Notes: a model not told the origin generated them from the sequence alone. A DNA stretch of 52,103 nt from Planctomycetota bacterium (GCA_039182125.1 JBCDCH010000026.1:1-52103); one strand, 5' to 3'; positions 7,229 through 16,393 are shown, counted from the first letter of the stretch. A program made the numbers and translations.

Positions 7229-8971
7229 GTGAAACCGATTGTGCGAATCGTGATGTTTCTGATGTTGATCCCGGCTGGCATGGCTCATGCGCAGACGGCG
7301 CGCGAGTCCGACGCCGAGGTCATCCGGCAGTTTGACGTCGAACTCACACCGATCGATCCCGCGACGCTCCGAGTCTCCGAGACCATCACGATGGACTTCG
7401 GCACCAACCAGCGACGCGGCATTTTCCGAAACATCCCGTACCGCTACGAGCGTCACACCGTCAAGCTCGTCGACGTCGAAGTGACCGACGCCGAGGGCAA
7501 GTCTCGCCGGGCGAAGATCACGCGCTCGAGCGGTGTTCTGTCCATTCGGATCGGTGACCCGGACGTTTTCGTCACGGGCGAGCACATCTACGTCATCAAC
7601 TACACGGCCCGCCGGGCGATCAACTTCTTCGACGGCAAGCCGGAGGTCTACTGGAACGCGACCGGCGATGAGTGGCCGTTTCCGATCGAGCAGGTGACCG
7701 CGACACTCCGGATGCCCGAGGGCGTTGACCCGGGTTCGGTGAAGACCGACTCGTTTCTCGGAGTGTTGGGAGAGACACGGGGCGGTTCGGTCGAGGTCAT
7801 CGACGACGCGCTGGTCTTCACGGCGGACAACCTTCGCGGAAACGAGGGGCTCACGATTCTTGCCGAGTTGCCCGAGGGCTCGGTCGCACAGGCCACTTGG
7901 GTGACGGCGCTGGGTTGGTGGCTGAGCGACTGGTGGCCGGCGGTCGTACTGCCCATCCTGAGCGTGGGCGGAATGCTCGCGTTGTGGCTGGTGCGCGGCC
8001 GAGACGAAGGGGCCAACGACGCGGTCCCGGTCGAGTGGGATCCGCCGGCCGACATGACGCCGGCCGAAGTCGGCATCCTCATCGACGAGGTGTGCCACAC
8101 CCACGACATCATCGCCACCGTGATCGACCTCGCCGTCCGTGGCTACATCCGCATCGAACAGGACACCAACGAGAGCGGCTGGGTCGGGCTCAACAAGGGC
8201 TCATGGACGTTCGTTCGCCTCGGCAAAAAGTGCGACAAGGACCGGCCGCTTCTGCCGCACGAAGAAGACCTGCTCAATGCGCTGTTCAAAAAGCACCGCA
8301 AGACCGTCAAACTCAAGCAAATCAAAGGAAAGTTCTACAAGGACTTCGGCCGGATTCGCGACGGTCTCTACGTCCGCATGACCGAGCGCGGTTTCTTTAC
8401 CGGCAATCCCGATCAGGTCCGCAACTCCTTTCGCGGCATCGGTGTTCTCATGATCACCGGTGCGCTCGTCTTCTGTTTCTTGTCGCTGGCCAACCAGTGG
8501 GCCACATTTCCATGGCTGATAGGTGTCGGCCTGGCATCGCTGCCGATCATGATGCTGGCGAAGGCGATGCCCGCGCGAACGTTGGAAGGGTCAAAGATGT
8601 TGCGCGAGTGCCGCGGGTTCCGGCGGTTTCTGGTGGATGTCGAGCGGGATCGGCTTGCCGATGTGCAGAAGGACGACCCGACCCTCTTCGGCCGGTTGCT
8701 GCCGTTCGCGATGGTGCTCGGCGTTGAGGATCAATGGGCCGAGCAGTTCGAGGGGTTGCTCACGCAGGAGCCGGATTGGTATCGGGGCCATCGCGACGGT
8801 TTCGTGCCCGGCTTGTTTCTGAGCGACTTCGGGCGTGGCGTGTCGCAGATGGGAACGAGCATGACCGCACGTCCGGCCAGCAGCGGGGCCGGCGGCGGCA
8901 CCAGCGGCTTCAGTTCCGGCGGTGGCTTCTCCGGCGGCGGATTCGGCGGGGGCGGCGGTGGGAGTTGGTGA
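7229..8971 (+). CDS. DUF2207 predicted membrane protein
   Basis: A 580-residue protein with a signal peptide (cut after AHA, about residue 21), an outside beta-rich domain of about 190 residues, and a transmembrane segment near 222-250. A cytoplasmic region follows, then a second pair of hydrophobic segments (about 405-445). It ends in a Gly-Ser-rich tail with Trp last, which is typical of DUF2207 proteins. The function is not known. The start is GTG at 7229; an ATG at 7253 would leave a shorter signal peptide. It is paired divergently with lemA, which suggests joint envelope work. Confidence 0.82.
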   Translation: MKPIVRIVMFLMLIPAGMAHAQTARESDAEVIRQFDVELTPIDPATLRVSETITMDFGTNQRRGIFRNIPYRYERHTVKLVDVEVTDAEGKSRRAKITRSSGVLSIRIGDPDVFVTGEHIYVINYTARRAINFFDGKPEVYWNATGDEWPFPIEQVTATLRMPEGVDPGSVKTDSFLGVLGETRGGSVEVIDDALVFTADNLRGNEGLTILAELPEGSVAQATWVTALGWWLSDWWPAVVLPILSVGGMLALWLVRGRDEGANDAVPVEWDPPADMTPAEVGILIDEVCHTHDIIATVIDLAVRGYIRIEQDTNESGWVGLNKGSWTFVRLGKKCDKDRPLLPHEEDLLNALFKKHRKTVKLKQIKGKFYKDFGRIRDGLYVRMTERGFFTGNPDQVRNSFRGIGVLMITGALVFCFLSLANQWATFPWLIGVGLASLPIMMLAKAMPARTLEGSKMLRECRGFRRFLVDVERDRLADVQKDDPTLFGRLLPFAMVLGVEDQWAEQFEGLLTQEPDWYRGHRDGFVPGLFLSDFGRGVSQMGTSMTARPASSGAGGGTSGFSSGGGFSGGGFGGGGGGSW

Positions 8972-9006
8972 GTAACGTCGACGGGCGGACAACGGAACCC
9001 ATCTCC

Positions 9007-9954
9007 TCAACCACGCTCCGCCTCGCGAACACGCTCACGAAGATCGCCAATCTCCATCCACGGGGTTAGCGCGGCCTTGGCCTCGCTTCGAAACTCACCT
9101 TCTCGGATCAGCCCGAGCAAGAAATCCGTCGCGGGCTCGGAGCGGAGCAACGCGAAGGCCGTGAGTAGCTCCGCGCCGCCGCGCTCGTGACGGAGCCGCT
9201 CCCATAACCACCCAAGAACCTCGAACGCATTGGGCGGTCGCAACTCCGCGACCGCGAGTCCGGTCAGTTGCAGCGTTTCGCTCGGCTGTTCGGCGATCCA
9301 TGGCCGGACGAACGTCTCGAGCCAGCGTGGTCGAAGCATGCACAATGCCGTCGCCGACTCGGCGATCACTTCCTCAACATCGGTGTCGGCCTTCAGCTTG
9401 GCCCGCAGCACCAACGCCGCCGAGTCTTGTCCGGTCAGCCCGAGCCCACGTGCCGAAGAGATGCGCACACCGGGAACGTCGATCTGCGGAAACTTCGGTC
9501 GGTCGAAAAGATAGTCCACCATCAGTGGCAACACGTCGGCATCGCCAGCAGCCGCTAAAGCGAGCACCGCAACGCCGCGCATATTCGCGGCCGCGTCGAT
9601 CGGTTCGGTCACCATGTCAGGGATGGATGGGTCAAACACAAGACCGACAGGTTCGAGCTGAACACATCGGGCCGCGCGGTGTAGCACGTCGGTCGCGGTC
9701 GTGCCGAGACGGTTGAGCGCCTCGACCAACGCGTGTTTGGCCTCGCAGCCCTTGTCCTCGCCGGGCGGACGATCCAGCCAATTCTCCAGCGCGGCGACCA
9801 GCGCCGACTCCGCCGACAACTCCCGCTCGGCCACAATCCCTGCGGCCTTGGCCACGACGAAGTTCGCCTTGTGCCCGAGCGCTTTCGTCACCACGGCGTC
9901 GTCCGCATGACGCAGGCCGTTGAGCAGTTCGAGCGTCGGGTCGCGCTTCGGCAT
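9007..9954 (-). CDS. HEAT-like repeat protein
   Basis: A 315-residue, Ala- and Leu-rich helical protein with repeated helix pairs resembling HEAT/PBS repeats, for example VTKALGHKANFVVAKAAGIV near the N-terminus. No signal peptide, membrane segment or catalytic motif is seen. Such proteins usually act as binding scaffolds, but the partner is not known. Its start lies 23 bp from the divergent SDR gene. A TAACGT box six nt upstream of the ATG supports the start. Confidence 0.6.
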   Translation of the reverse strand: MPKRDPTLELLNGLRHADDAVVTKALGHKANFVVAKAAGIVAERELSAESALVAALENWLDRPPGEDKGCEAKHALVEALNRLGTTATDVLHRAARCVQLEPVGLVFDPSIPDMVTEPIDAAANMRGVAVLALAAAGDADVLPLMVDYLFDRPKFPQIDVPGVRISSARGLGLTGQDSAALVLRAKLKADTDVEEVIAESATALCMLRPRWLETFVRPWIAEQPSETLQLTGLAVAELRPPNAFEVLGWLWERLRHERGGAELLTAFALLRSEPATDFLLGLIREGEFRSEAKAALTPWMEIGDLRERVREAERG

Positions 9955-9960
9955 CGTGGG

Positions 9961-9970
9961 ACGTTACGCT
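9961..9970. promoter_or_regulatory. Overlapping divergent -10-like boxes
   Basis: TAACGT on the minus strand (9966-9961) ends six nt before the HEAT gene ATG. TACGCT on the plus strand (9965-9970) ends seven nt before the SDR gene ATG. The two share two base pairs inside a 23-bp intergenic space, so both genes are probably leaderless and compete for polymerase. Confidence 0.5.
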
Positions 9971-9977
9971 GTGTCGC

Positions 9978-10991
9978 ATGCGAGTCCTCATCATCGGCGG
10001 TACGGGCCTGATCTCGGTTGGCATCATCAAGCACCTCCACAATCGCGACGCGGAGATCGTCTGCTTCAACCGCGGCAAGTCCTCGGCGAAGGACGACACC
10101 CCGCTCGGCGACGATGTTGTGCAAGTCCACGGTGATCGCAACAATCAAGCCGGCATGCTCGCGGCGTTCGACGGGCAACGTTTCGACGCCGTGATCGACA
10201 TGATCGCGTTCAACGTCGAACAGGCCCAGGGCGGACTGAATCTGGCGAAACACGTCGGCGCGTCGCAGCTCATCTTTTGCAGTACCGTGTGCACCTACGG
10301 CGTGAAGGTGCCGGCCGGCGTGCTGATTGATGAGACGTTCCCGCAGGAACCGATCAGCGATTACGGCAAGAACAAGCTTGCAGCTGAGCGGGCGCTACTC
10401 GACAACCCCGGCGACATCGCGGTGACCGTCATCCGGCCGAGCCACACCTACGGCGAGGGCGGCGGCATGATCGATCAGTTCGAAGGCGACCCGCCGACCT
10501 GGCGTCGCATCGAACAGGGCATGCCCGTCCCGATCGCCGGCGACGGGCTGGGCCTCTGGGTCAGCACCCACCGCGACGACGTCGGTGCACTTTTCGCCCA
10601 TGCCGTCGGGAATGAGAAAACCTTCGGCCAGTGCTACAACGCCACGCGTGATGTGATGCTGACCTGGAACGACTATTACCGCATCGCCGGCGAAGTCCTG
10701 GGCAAGCCGGTGCATGCGGTGCATGTGCCGACGCAACTCGTGCTCAAACACAGCCCCGAGCGTTTCGGTCTGCTGAAGGAAATCACTGCGTTTCACGGGG
10801 CGTATAGCAGTGCCAAGGCAATGGCCGGCGTCCCCGAGTTCCGCCCGACCATCACCCTCGCCGACGGCATGCGCCGCACGTTTGACCACCTGCGCAAGCA
10901 CGACAAACTCAAGCCCGCCGAGGACAGAGTAATCGACGCCATCCTCGCCGACGCCGAGTCGATTGGGCTGCGAGCCGAAGTGCTCGAGTAG
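9978..10991 (+). CDS. NAD(P)-dependent epimerase/dehydratase (extended SDR family)
   Basis: A 337-residue cytoplasmic protein with the Rossmann nucleotide-binding start MRVLIIGGTGLISVG and the catalytic YGKNK (Y-x3-K) near 126-130, preceded by the CST triad serine. The third glycine of GGTGxxG is Ser (GGTGLIS), a variation also seen in CSP41-like SDRs. The C-terminal half (GQCYNATRD, then a helical end) is typical of sugar-nucleotide or atypical SDRs. The substrate is not known. It is divergent from the HEAT-like gene. Confidence 0.8.
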   Translation: MRVLIIGGTGLISVGIIKHLHNRDAEIVCFNRGKSSAKDDTPLGDDVVQVHGDRNNQAGMLAAFDGQRFDAVIDMIAFNVEQAQGGLNLAKHVGASQLIFCSTVCTYGVKVPAGVLIDETFPQEPISDYGKNKLAAERALLDNPGDIAVTVIRPSHTYGEGGGMIDQFEGDPPTWRRIEQGMPVPIAGDGLGLWVSTHRDDVGALFAHAVGNEKTFGQCYNATRDVMLTWNDYYRIAGEVLGKPVHAVHVPTQLVLKHSPERFGLLKEITAFHGAYSSAKAMAGVPEFRPTITLADGMRRTFDHLRKHDKLKPAEDRVIDAILADAESIGLRAEVLE

Positions 10992-11019
10992 CAGAGCCCG
11001 TCCGGTCAACTCGCAGGTA

Positions 11020-11751
11020 TCAAGCACCGCCGACGTAGCGGTAGGGGCTTTGGCCGCCGATGTACTCTTGTGGGATTGTCTTGCCGCGAAAACGTCGTCG
11101 CACGTCTTCGTCGGCCAGACGTCCAACGAACTCGACACGCCCGTCGCTTGTATCGAAATCACGGCGAAGCTCTTGCATCGTCGATCCGGCGGGAAACCAA
11201 TCGACCACGCGATACACCTCGCGGATCACGTTGCCGAAGACCGCCATCGCGTAACGGATTTCGTGCTTATCCGGGTTCATCCGCCATGCAGCGCGAGTGG
11301 CGTCGTATAATTCGATGGGCGACATGTCCGGGTCGTAAACGCGTGGAATTTTGAACAGAACGGCCGGCTCATCGAATATGGCCTCGTTCCCATCGAGGGC
11401 GGGAATCAAGTCCTCGACCGCGATGCGGCGAACACCATCGGAAGCGTTTCCGCTAACTTGGTTTGTTAGCTGCCTGAGCCCTATCGCGTCGATGGTCGTG
11501 GCCTCGATAAGTCTTGCTTGATCACGATTGATTCCCCATTTGAGTAGATCGATCCTCGGCTCGAGTCCTTCGTTACGAATGGCCGCGATCCGCGCAACCT
11601 TCTCCGTTTCTGATGTGTCGGCAAGGTGCTGGAAAGCTCGATGTCCCTTTCCATGCCCGACGTAAAACGGCCTGCCGTCGCGTGGGTCGATGTACAGGTA
11701 AACGTAGTAGCCGAGCTTCTCGGAAATGCCGGGCGGAAAGCGGTCACGCAT
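11020..11751 (-). CDS. GIY-YIG domain protein (COG3680/LEM-3-like)
   Basis: A 243-residue protein with an N-terminal GIY-YIG-type nuclease domain: YYVYLYIDP (about 15-23), then RPFYVGHGKGHRAFQH (about 28-43), and a likely Glu near residue 83 (RLIEATTI). This is the LEM-3/ANKLE1-like branch, whose bacterial members are poorly studied. The C-terminal half (about 110-243) has no domain I recognise. Its start codon overlaps the comM stop (TAATG), and AGGAG lies seven nt upstream, so the two are translationally coupled. Confidence 0.7.
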   Translation of the reverse strand: MRDRFPPGISEKLGYYVYLYIDPRDGRPFYVGHGKGHRAFQHLADTSETEKVARIAAIRNEGLEPRIDLLKWGINRDQARLIEATTIDAIGLRQLTNQVSGNASDGVRRIAVEDLIPALDGNEAIFDEPAVLFKIPRVYDPDMSPIELYDATRAAWRMNPDKHEIRYAMAVFGNVIREVYRVVDWFPAGSTMQELRRDFDTSDGRVEFVGRLADEDVRRRFRGKTIPQEYIGGQSPYRYVGGA

Positions 11752-13247
11752 TAGAATCTCCTGTCCAGGAGCCGAAACTGAACGGCTTCGGCGATGTGGT
11801 CGGCGGTGACGTCCTGGTTGCCGTCGACGTCGGCGATGGTGCGGGCGACGCGGCGGACCTTGTCGTAGGCGCGGGCGCTGAGGCCCATGTCGTCCATCGC
11901 TTGTTTGAGCATCAGTGCGGCCGTGTCGTCGAGCGGGGCGAGTTCGTCGAGCTGTCGGCCGGTGAGACGAGCGTTGGGCAGGTCGCCCTGACGCTGCGCC
12001 TGCACATCGCGGACACGTTGGACGTTTTCACGCATGGTCGCGCTGTCGGTGCCGGGCTTGCGTTTGGCGAGTTCCTCGTGCGGGACGGCGGGGACCTCGA
12101 CGTGGATGTCGATGCGGTCGAGCAACGGGCCCGAGAGTCGATCCATGTACTTCGCGGCCGACTTGGCGTCCTTACCGTGGCCGTCCTGGCTCGGGTTCAT
12201 CGCGGCGACGAGCATGAACTCCGCCGGGAAACGCTGGCTGCCGTGGACACGGGCGATCGTGACGACGCCATCCTCCATGGGTTGCCGAAGCATCTCGAGC
12301 ACGCTGCGTGAGAACTCGGGCAGCTCGTCGAGGAAGAGCACGCCGTGGTGGGCGAGCGAGCATTCGCCCGGTCGTGGGATCGAGCCGCCGCCGACGAGGG
12401 CTTGCGCGGTGGCGGAATGGTGGGGCGTACGTACCGGGCGTTCGGTGAGCAGCGCGACGCCGTGGTCGAGCAGGCCGGTTGCCGAGTAGATGCGCGTCGT
12501 CTCCAACGACTCGGCCCGCGTGAGCGGCGGCAGGATCGTTGGGATGCGCTTGGAGAGCATCGACTTGCCCGTACCCGGCGGGCCGATGAGCAGCACGTTG
12601 TGACTCCCGGCACACGCGATCGTCAACGCCCGCTTGACCGACTCCTGACCCTTCACGTCGGCGAAGTCGATCGGGTGACGGTTCGGCTTGGCCTCCACTT
12701 CAACTTCGCCGTTGAACGGCTCGATCAGGTCCTGGCCGTTGAGAAAGCCGACCGCCTGTTGCAAGTGTCCGACGCCGATGACGTCAATGCCTTCGACGAT
12801 GGACGCCTCGCGGACGTTGTCGATCGGCAGGATGACGCCGGCCTTGCCGAGTTCGGCCGCGAGCATCGCCATTGCCAGACCGCCGCGGATCGGACGCAGC
12901 CGACCGTCGAGCGCGAGCTCACCGGCAATGAGGTAGTCGCAGTGTCGGTCGCCGTGAATGCTTCCGGTCGTTCTCAGCAAGCCGACCGCGATGGGCAGGT
13001 CGAGCGCCGGACCGTCCTTCTTGACACTCGCCGGTGCCAAGTGAATGAGCAGCCGGTGGGCGTGGAACGGATGGCCGCTGTTGTTGATCGCGCGGCGGAT
13101 GCGTTCGATCGACTCCCGCACCGCCGCCTGCGGCAACCCGGTGATGACTTGCTTCTCGTTACCCCGGTGTGAGACATCGACCTCGACCTCGCACCGCAGC
13201 GCGTCGATCCCCGTGAGCACGTAACTATCCACCTGCGCGAGCGGCAT
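11751..13247 (-). CDS. comM: YifB/ComM family Mg-chelatase-like AAA+ ATPase
   Basis: ComM is a hexameric helicase that promotes branch migration during natural transformation; YifB homologues are widespread even without known competence. The 498-residue protein has the N-terminal Lon-protease-like fold (to about 165), Walker A GPPGTGKSM at 222-230, Walker B GVLFLDELPEF near 302-312, and the C-terminal Mg-chelatase domain (LTGRQLDELAPL, ARAYDKVRRVARTIAD). Length and order are normal. TAGGGT six nt before the ATG suggests its own leaderless start, 42 bp after the dioxygenase gene. Confidence 0.93.
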   Translation of the reverse strand: MPLAQVDSYVLTGIDALRCEVEVDVSHRGNEKQVITGLPQAAVRESIERIRRAINNSGHPFHAHRLLIHLAPASVKKDGPALDLPIAVGLLRTTGSIHGDRHCDYLIAGELALDGRLRPIRGGLAMAMLAAELGKAGVILPIDNVREASIVEGIDVIGVGHLQQAVGFLNGQDLIEPFNGEVEVEAKPNRHPIDFADVKGQESVKRALTIACAGSHNVLLIGPPGTGKSMLSKRIPTILPPLTRAESLETTRIYSATGLLDHGVALLTERPVRTPHHSATAQALVGGGSIPRPGECSLAHHGVLFLDELPEFSRSVLEMLRQPMEDGVVTIARVHGSQRFPAEFMLVAAMNPSQDGHGKDAKSAAKYMDRLSGPLLDRIDIHVEVPAVPHEELAKRKPGTDSATMRENVQRVRDVQAQRQGDLPNARLTGRQLDELAPLDDTAALMLKQAMDDMGLSARAYDKVRRVARTIADVDGNQDVTADHIAEAVQFRLLDRRF

Positions 13248-13253
13248 GCGCCG

Positions 13254-13279
13254 ACCCTAACGACTCCCGCACGAGTCGT
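13254..13279 (-). promoter_or_regulatory. comM -10-like box and overlapping inverted repeats
   Basis: TAGGGT (13259-13254) ends six nt before the comM ATG. Just upstream are two alternative inverted repeats: ACGACT/AGTCGT (13260-13265 with 13274-13279) and GCACGA/TCGTGC around 13269-13281. They could end the upstream dioxygenase transcript or bind a regulator. No T-tract follows. Confidence 0.35.
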
Positions 13280-13289
13280 GCAAGTTTGA

Positions 13290-14213
13290 TCAGGTGTGGT
13301 ACCCGAGCCCGTCGAACTCGCCGGCTTCGATCGTCCGGCCCGGGCGGACGCGCGGCTCGATCCCGACGAGCATCTTGGTGACCTCGGGGCCGACCGCTTC
13401 CATGAGCCGTTTGCTCGGGAGGTAGCCGAACCGTTTGGCGAGGAGGTGAGGGCTGTAACGGTAGATCATCACGCGTCGCTCGCCGTCGCTGGTGCGCGGC
13501 ATCGAGCCGTGAGACATGCCGTCGGTGAACATCAACGCCTCGCCGGCTTTGAGATGCACCTCGACCATGCCCAGCGCCGTGGCACCACTCACGGGGTTGT
13601 CCTTATCCCACGCGTTGGCCAACTGCGGATGATCCTCCATCGCCTTGTGGCTACATGGGACGACCGTGGTCGGCCCATCACCGTGACCGATGTCGGTGAG
13701 AGCCATGAGCACGTTGATCTGACCAACGGCCCATCGGCCCGCCTGGTTTCGGAAGCGGCTCGTGAAGCGGGTGTTGGTGCCGCCGCTGTGGATCGGAATG
13801 AAGCCGCCGGTGCGGCGCACGTTCAGAAACAGCTCGTCGACGGCGATGTGATGCATCTCGCTGCAGATGTATCGCTTGACGTCCTCGAAGTACGCCGGGT
13901 TGGTGAGAAGATTCCAAAAGACCGGGCCGGCTTCGACGATGTTCTGGAAGTTCACACCGTCCTTCGACCCGTAGGTGTGTACCTGAACGTCACCGATCCA
14001 CTCGCCCGGTTGCAGGTCATCCCGCATGTTCTCGTCGACCCAGCCGTTGATCTCTTGCAGTTGGTTCGAAGTCAGGCAGTTCTTCACGATGGTGAAGCCC
14101 TGCAAATCAAAGAGGTAGTCTCGCTCTTCTTGCGTCGATCCGTACGCGATGGTGTCGGACGAAACGAACGGCATGTCAGAGGCGAGAACTCTTGGCGTGG
14201 TGGTTGATGTCAT
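13290..14213 (-). CDS. Phytanoyl-CoA dioxygenase family protein, variant metal site
   Basis: A 307-residue cupin-fold protein of the PhyH type, which normally hydroxylates small molecules using Fe(II) and 2-oxoglutarate. Family segments include GFTIVKNCL, GDGPTTVVPCSHK (about 178-190), AGEALMFTDGMSHGS with distal His235, and Arg247/248 for 2-oxoglutarate. The usual H-x-D metal motif reads H142-S-G144, so the acidic ligand is missing. A GAGGAG Shine-Dalgarno lies about seven nt before the ATG. It is divergent from an AraC regulator that probably controls it. The substrate is not known. Confidence 0.75.
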   Translation of the reverse strand: MTSTTTPRVLASDMPFVSSDTIAYGSTQEERDYLFDLQGFTIVKNCLTSNQLQEINGWVDENMRDDLQPGEWIGDVQVHTYGSKDGVNFQNIVEAGPVFWNLLTNPAYFEDVKRYICSEMHHIAVDELFLNVRRTGGFIPIHSGGTNTRFTSRFRNQAGRWAVGQINVLMALTDIGHGDGPTTVVPCSHKAMEDHPQLANAWDKDNPVSGATALGMVEVHLKAGEALMFTDGMSHGSMPRTSDGERRVMIYRYSPHLLAKRFGYLPSKRLMEAVGPEVTKMLVGIEPRVRPGRTIEAGEFDGLGYHT

Positions 14214-14303
14214 CGAAGTCTCCTCGGTTAATGGCGCGAATCACACTAACACCCCGATGCGTGGCGACATCGCGTCATGGCGTAAGTTGATTGCATTTGG
14301 TGA

Positions 14304-14309
14304 TATGCT
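14304..14309 (+). promoter_or_regulatory. -10-like TATGCT deciding the AraC start
   Basis: TATGCT ends seven nt before the ATG at 14317. This spacing fits the leaderless pattern of the window and favours 14317 over the in-frame ATG at 14305. Confidence 0.4.
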
Positions 14310-14316
14310 CATCAGC

Positions 14317-15144
14317 ATGCCCGAGGCGAAACTCTCTCACGTGGTGCCCGATCGCGAGGCCGGCCGTGTGTGGCTGCATGACGCCCGCCATGTCGCTAAC
14401 CCAATGCGTGAGGCTCACCGACACCGGGAGTGGGAGATGTGCCTGGTCGAGCGCGGCACGGGTGAGTACATCGTCGCCGACCAGCGAACTCACCTGCGTT
14501 CCGGGTCGATGATCTGGTTGTTACCGAGTCAGGTTCACATTCTTCTCAGGCGTTCCACCGACTTTCGGATGTGGATCATGGTTGCACGTCCGTCGATGGT
14601 GCGTTCACTTGCCCGAGGCCCACGACGGCAATGGCAGGGGTGGGAAACGTCACCGCCATCGGTGCCGGAGGTGCGGCAGGTGTCGTTGACGAGTATCCGT
14701 AGATTGCATCCGGTGCTTCGGCGGCTGTTGACCGGACCGAAAGACGATCGCGCCGGTCACGATGCGGGATTGCGTTGGGCGTTGGTCGACGCGTGGAGTG
14801 CCTTTCGCGCCGGGTCACCGACAGCGGCGGTGGGCGTTCTCAGTCCGGCCGTTGTCAAAGCGGCGCGGCTGATCGCACGCCGACCCGAACTCGACGCCGA
14901 TGCGCTCGCGGATGCCGTTGCGGTGAGCCGATCTCATCTGAGTCGACTGATCAAAGCCGAGCTTGGTCAGTCGATCACCGAACTACGCAATCGTGAGCGG
15001 GTCCGCCGATTCGCGACTGCCGTGCGTCGCGGTCGAAAGTACACGGCGGCGGCATATGAGGCGGGCTTTGGCAGTTACGCGCAGTGCTTCCGTGTCGTCC
15101 GCCAACTCACCGGGAGCAGTCCGCGGGAGTGGGTGGGTCCGTGA
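14317..15144 (+). CDS. AraC family transcriptional regulator
   Basis: A 275-residue regulator with an N-terminal cupin sensing domain (HRHREWEMCLVERGTGEY; SGSMIWLLPSQVHIL) and a C-terminal double helix-turn-helix domain (DALADAVAVSRSHLSRLIKAE and YEAGFGSYAQCFRVVRQLTG). Such proteins sense a small ligand and activate neighbouring genes. It is divergent from the variant dioxygenase at 13290-14213 across about 100 bp, its likely target. It converges on the second dioxygenase with a four-bp gap. Longer in-frame starts exist upstream but overlap the divergent gene. Confidence 0.85.
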   Translation: MPEAKLSHVVPDREAGRVWLHDARHVANPMREAHRHREWEMCLVERGTGEYIVADQRTHLRSGSMIWLLPSQVHILLRRSTDFRMWIMVARPSMVRSLARGPRRQWQGWETSPPSVPEVRQVSLTSIRRLHPVLRRLLTGPKDDRAGHDAGLRWALVDAWSAFRAGSPTAAVGVLSPAVVKAARLIARRPELDADALADAVAVSRSHLSRLIKAELGQSITELRNRERVRRFATAVRRGRKYTAAAYEAGFGSYAQCFRVVRQLTGSSPREWVGP

Positions 15145-15148
15145 GCGA

Positions 15149-16393
15149 TTAGTCATCGACGACGTTCGGGTCCGCGATGCCGCAACCCATCAGCCCGTCG
15201 CCGTGTTCGGCCATGACGCGGGCGATGAACTCGCTGCTGCCCCTGCGTTGTTCGGCACTCAGCAACGCGGCGCATGGTGTTCCGAAGCGCGGTTTGGCAA
15301 ACGGCAGGTGCGTGTTGCCGCGAGCGAGGATGTGGCTCGCATTGGTGCCCCCGGTCACGGGATCACGCGGGGCGTTGCCTTCCTCGTCGTGGCCCCATTG
15401 CGTGAACGATCGCGCGTTGGCGTAGTGCCCGACGAACGCCCGGCGATAGCGGTCGGTCGTCACGTTGTCGCGCGATTGGTGCAGGACATGGCCGTTGAAG
15501 AACGCCACGTCGCCACGCTTCATGCGGAGCAGCACGCGGTCGTACTTCTCAGCGATCGGCGTGAGCGTGTTGCGATCGTCGGGCTCGCTGGCGCCGCGGA
15601 TGTAGTGGACGTCCGAGAGCTGCGTGTCGCCGAAGCCGTAGACCGGCTGTGCTGCGTGGGCGTCGTTACCGGGGCAGGGCGGATACACCGGTTCGCTCGC
15701 GCTGCCTTTGGCCATCCACAACGCGCCGTTGTATTCGTCCACGTCGTCGATCGCGATCCAGGCACCGACGAGCGTGTCGGGGAACGTCGGGATGTAGAAC
15801 GCGTCCTGGTGCCAGCCCTGACCAGGTTTGCCCGGCGGCTTGAGGAACAGCATCGATTGCAGCGCCGACACGTCCGGACCGATCAGCGTCTCGACCACGT
15901 CGAGTAGCCTCGGATGCAAAAGGCACTTCTCGTGAAGTGCGACCTGACGATGAAGCATGTGTATCCGTAGAAAGAACTGTGCCTTCTCGTCGGGCGAGAG
16001 GTCGGCCGGCGGCTTGGTAAGCTTGCGGCTCGTGCCATACTCACCGCGCTGCTTGGCCCGCTCGAGTTCTTCGGGGCTGTCATACGCCTTGCTCGGGTCA
16101 AACTCCTCGACGTCCGACTGCTCGGGAAGTTCGCCTCGCATGAGGGCTTGGGTGTGCTCGTCGAGTTCGGCGATGTCGTCGGCTGGCACAAGTCCGCGCA
16201 CGACGAGGAAGCCCCACTGGCGGTAGTGGCGATATTCGTCGGCGGTGACGGGGTAGCGGTCGTAGTCACCGTGGAGATATTGCTCGACCGACTCGGGCCT
16301 GAGCGCCGGCTGGGAAGGCGTGGAGGTCATGCGCAAACTGTCGCACCAGCAGCGTGTGTGTGCCATGAACCGCGTTGCCGATTCCATGCCCAT
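15149..16393 (-). CDS. Phytanoyl-CoA dioxygenase family protein, canonical metal site
   Basis: An Fe(II)/2-oxoglutarate oxygenase with an intact triad: H-x-D in GWHQDAFYIP, distal His in NGHVLHQSRDN, and a following Arg-rich segment (TTDRYRR) for 2-oxoglutarate. It has 414 residues from the ATG at 16393, which overlaps the stop of the upstream AraC gene (TAATG). The ATG at 16330 (393 residues, starting MTSTPSQP) also fits the family better at the N-terminus. It is downstream of and co-directional with the AraC gene at 16393-17247, so the two form an operon-like pair. The substrate is not known. Confidence 0.83.
   Translation of the reverse strand: MGMESATRFMAHTRCWCDSLRMTSTPSQPALRPESVEQYLHGDYDRYPVTADEYRHYRQWGFLVVRGLVPADDIAELDEHTQALMRGELPEQSDVEEFDPSKAYDSPEELERAKQRGEYGTSRKLTKPPADLSPDEKAQFFLRIHMLHRQVALHEKCLLHPRLLDVVETLIGPDVSALQSMLFLKPPGKPGQGWHQDAFYIPTFPDTLVGAWIAIDDVDEYNGALWMAKGSASEPVYPPCPGNDAHAAQPVYGFGDTQLSDVHYIRGASEPDDRNTLTPIAEKYDRVLLRMKRGDVAFFNGHVLHQSRDNVTTDRYRRAFVGHYANARSFTQWGHDEEGNAPRDPVTGGTNASHILARGNTHLPFAKPRFGTPCAALLSAEQRRGSSEFIARVMAEHGDGLMGCGIADPNVVDD

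Noticed and set aside
14149-14316. Extended N-terminus for the AraC regulator
   Set aside because: The extra residues overlap the divergent dioxygenase gene, show no family similarity, and ignore the TATGCT box before 14317.
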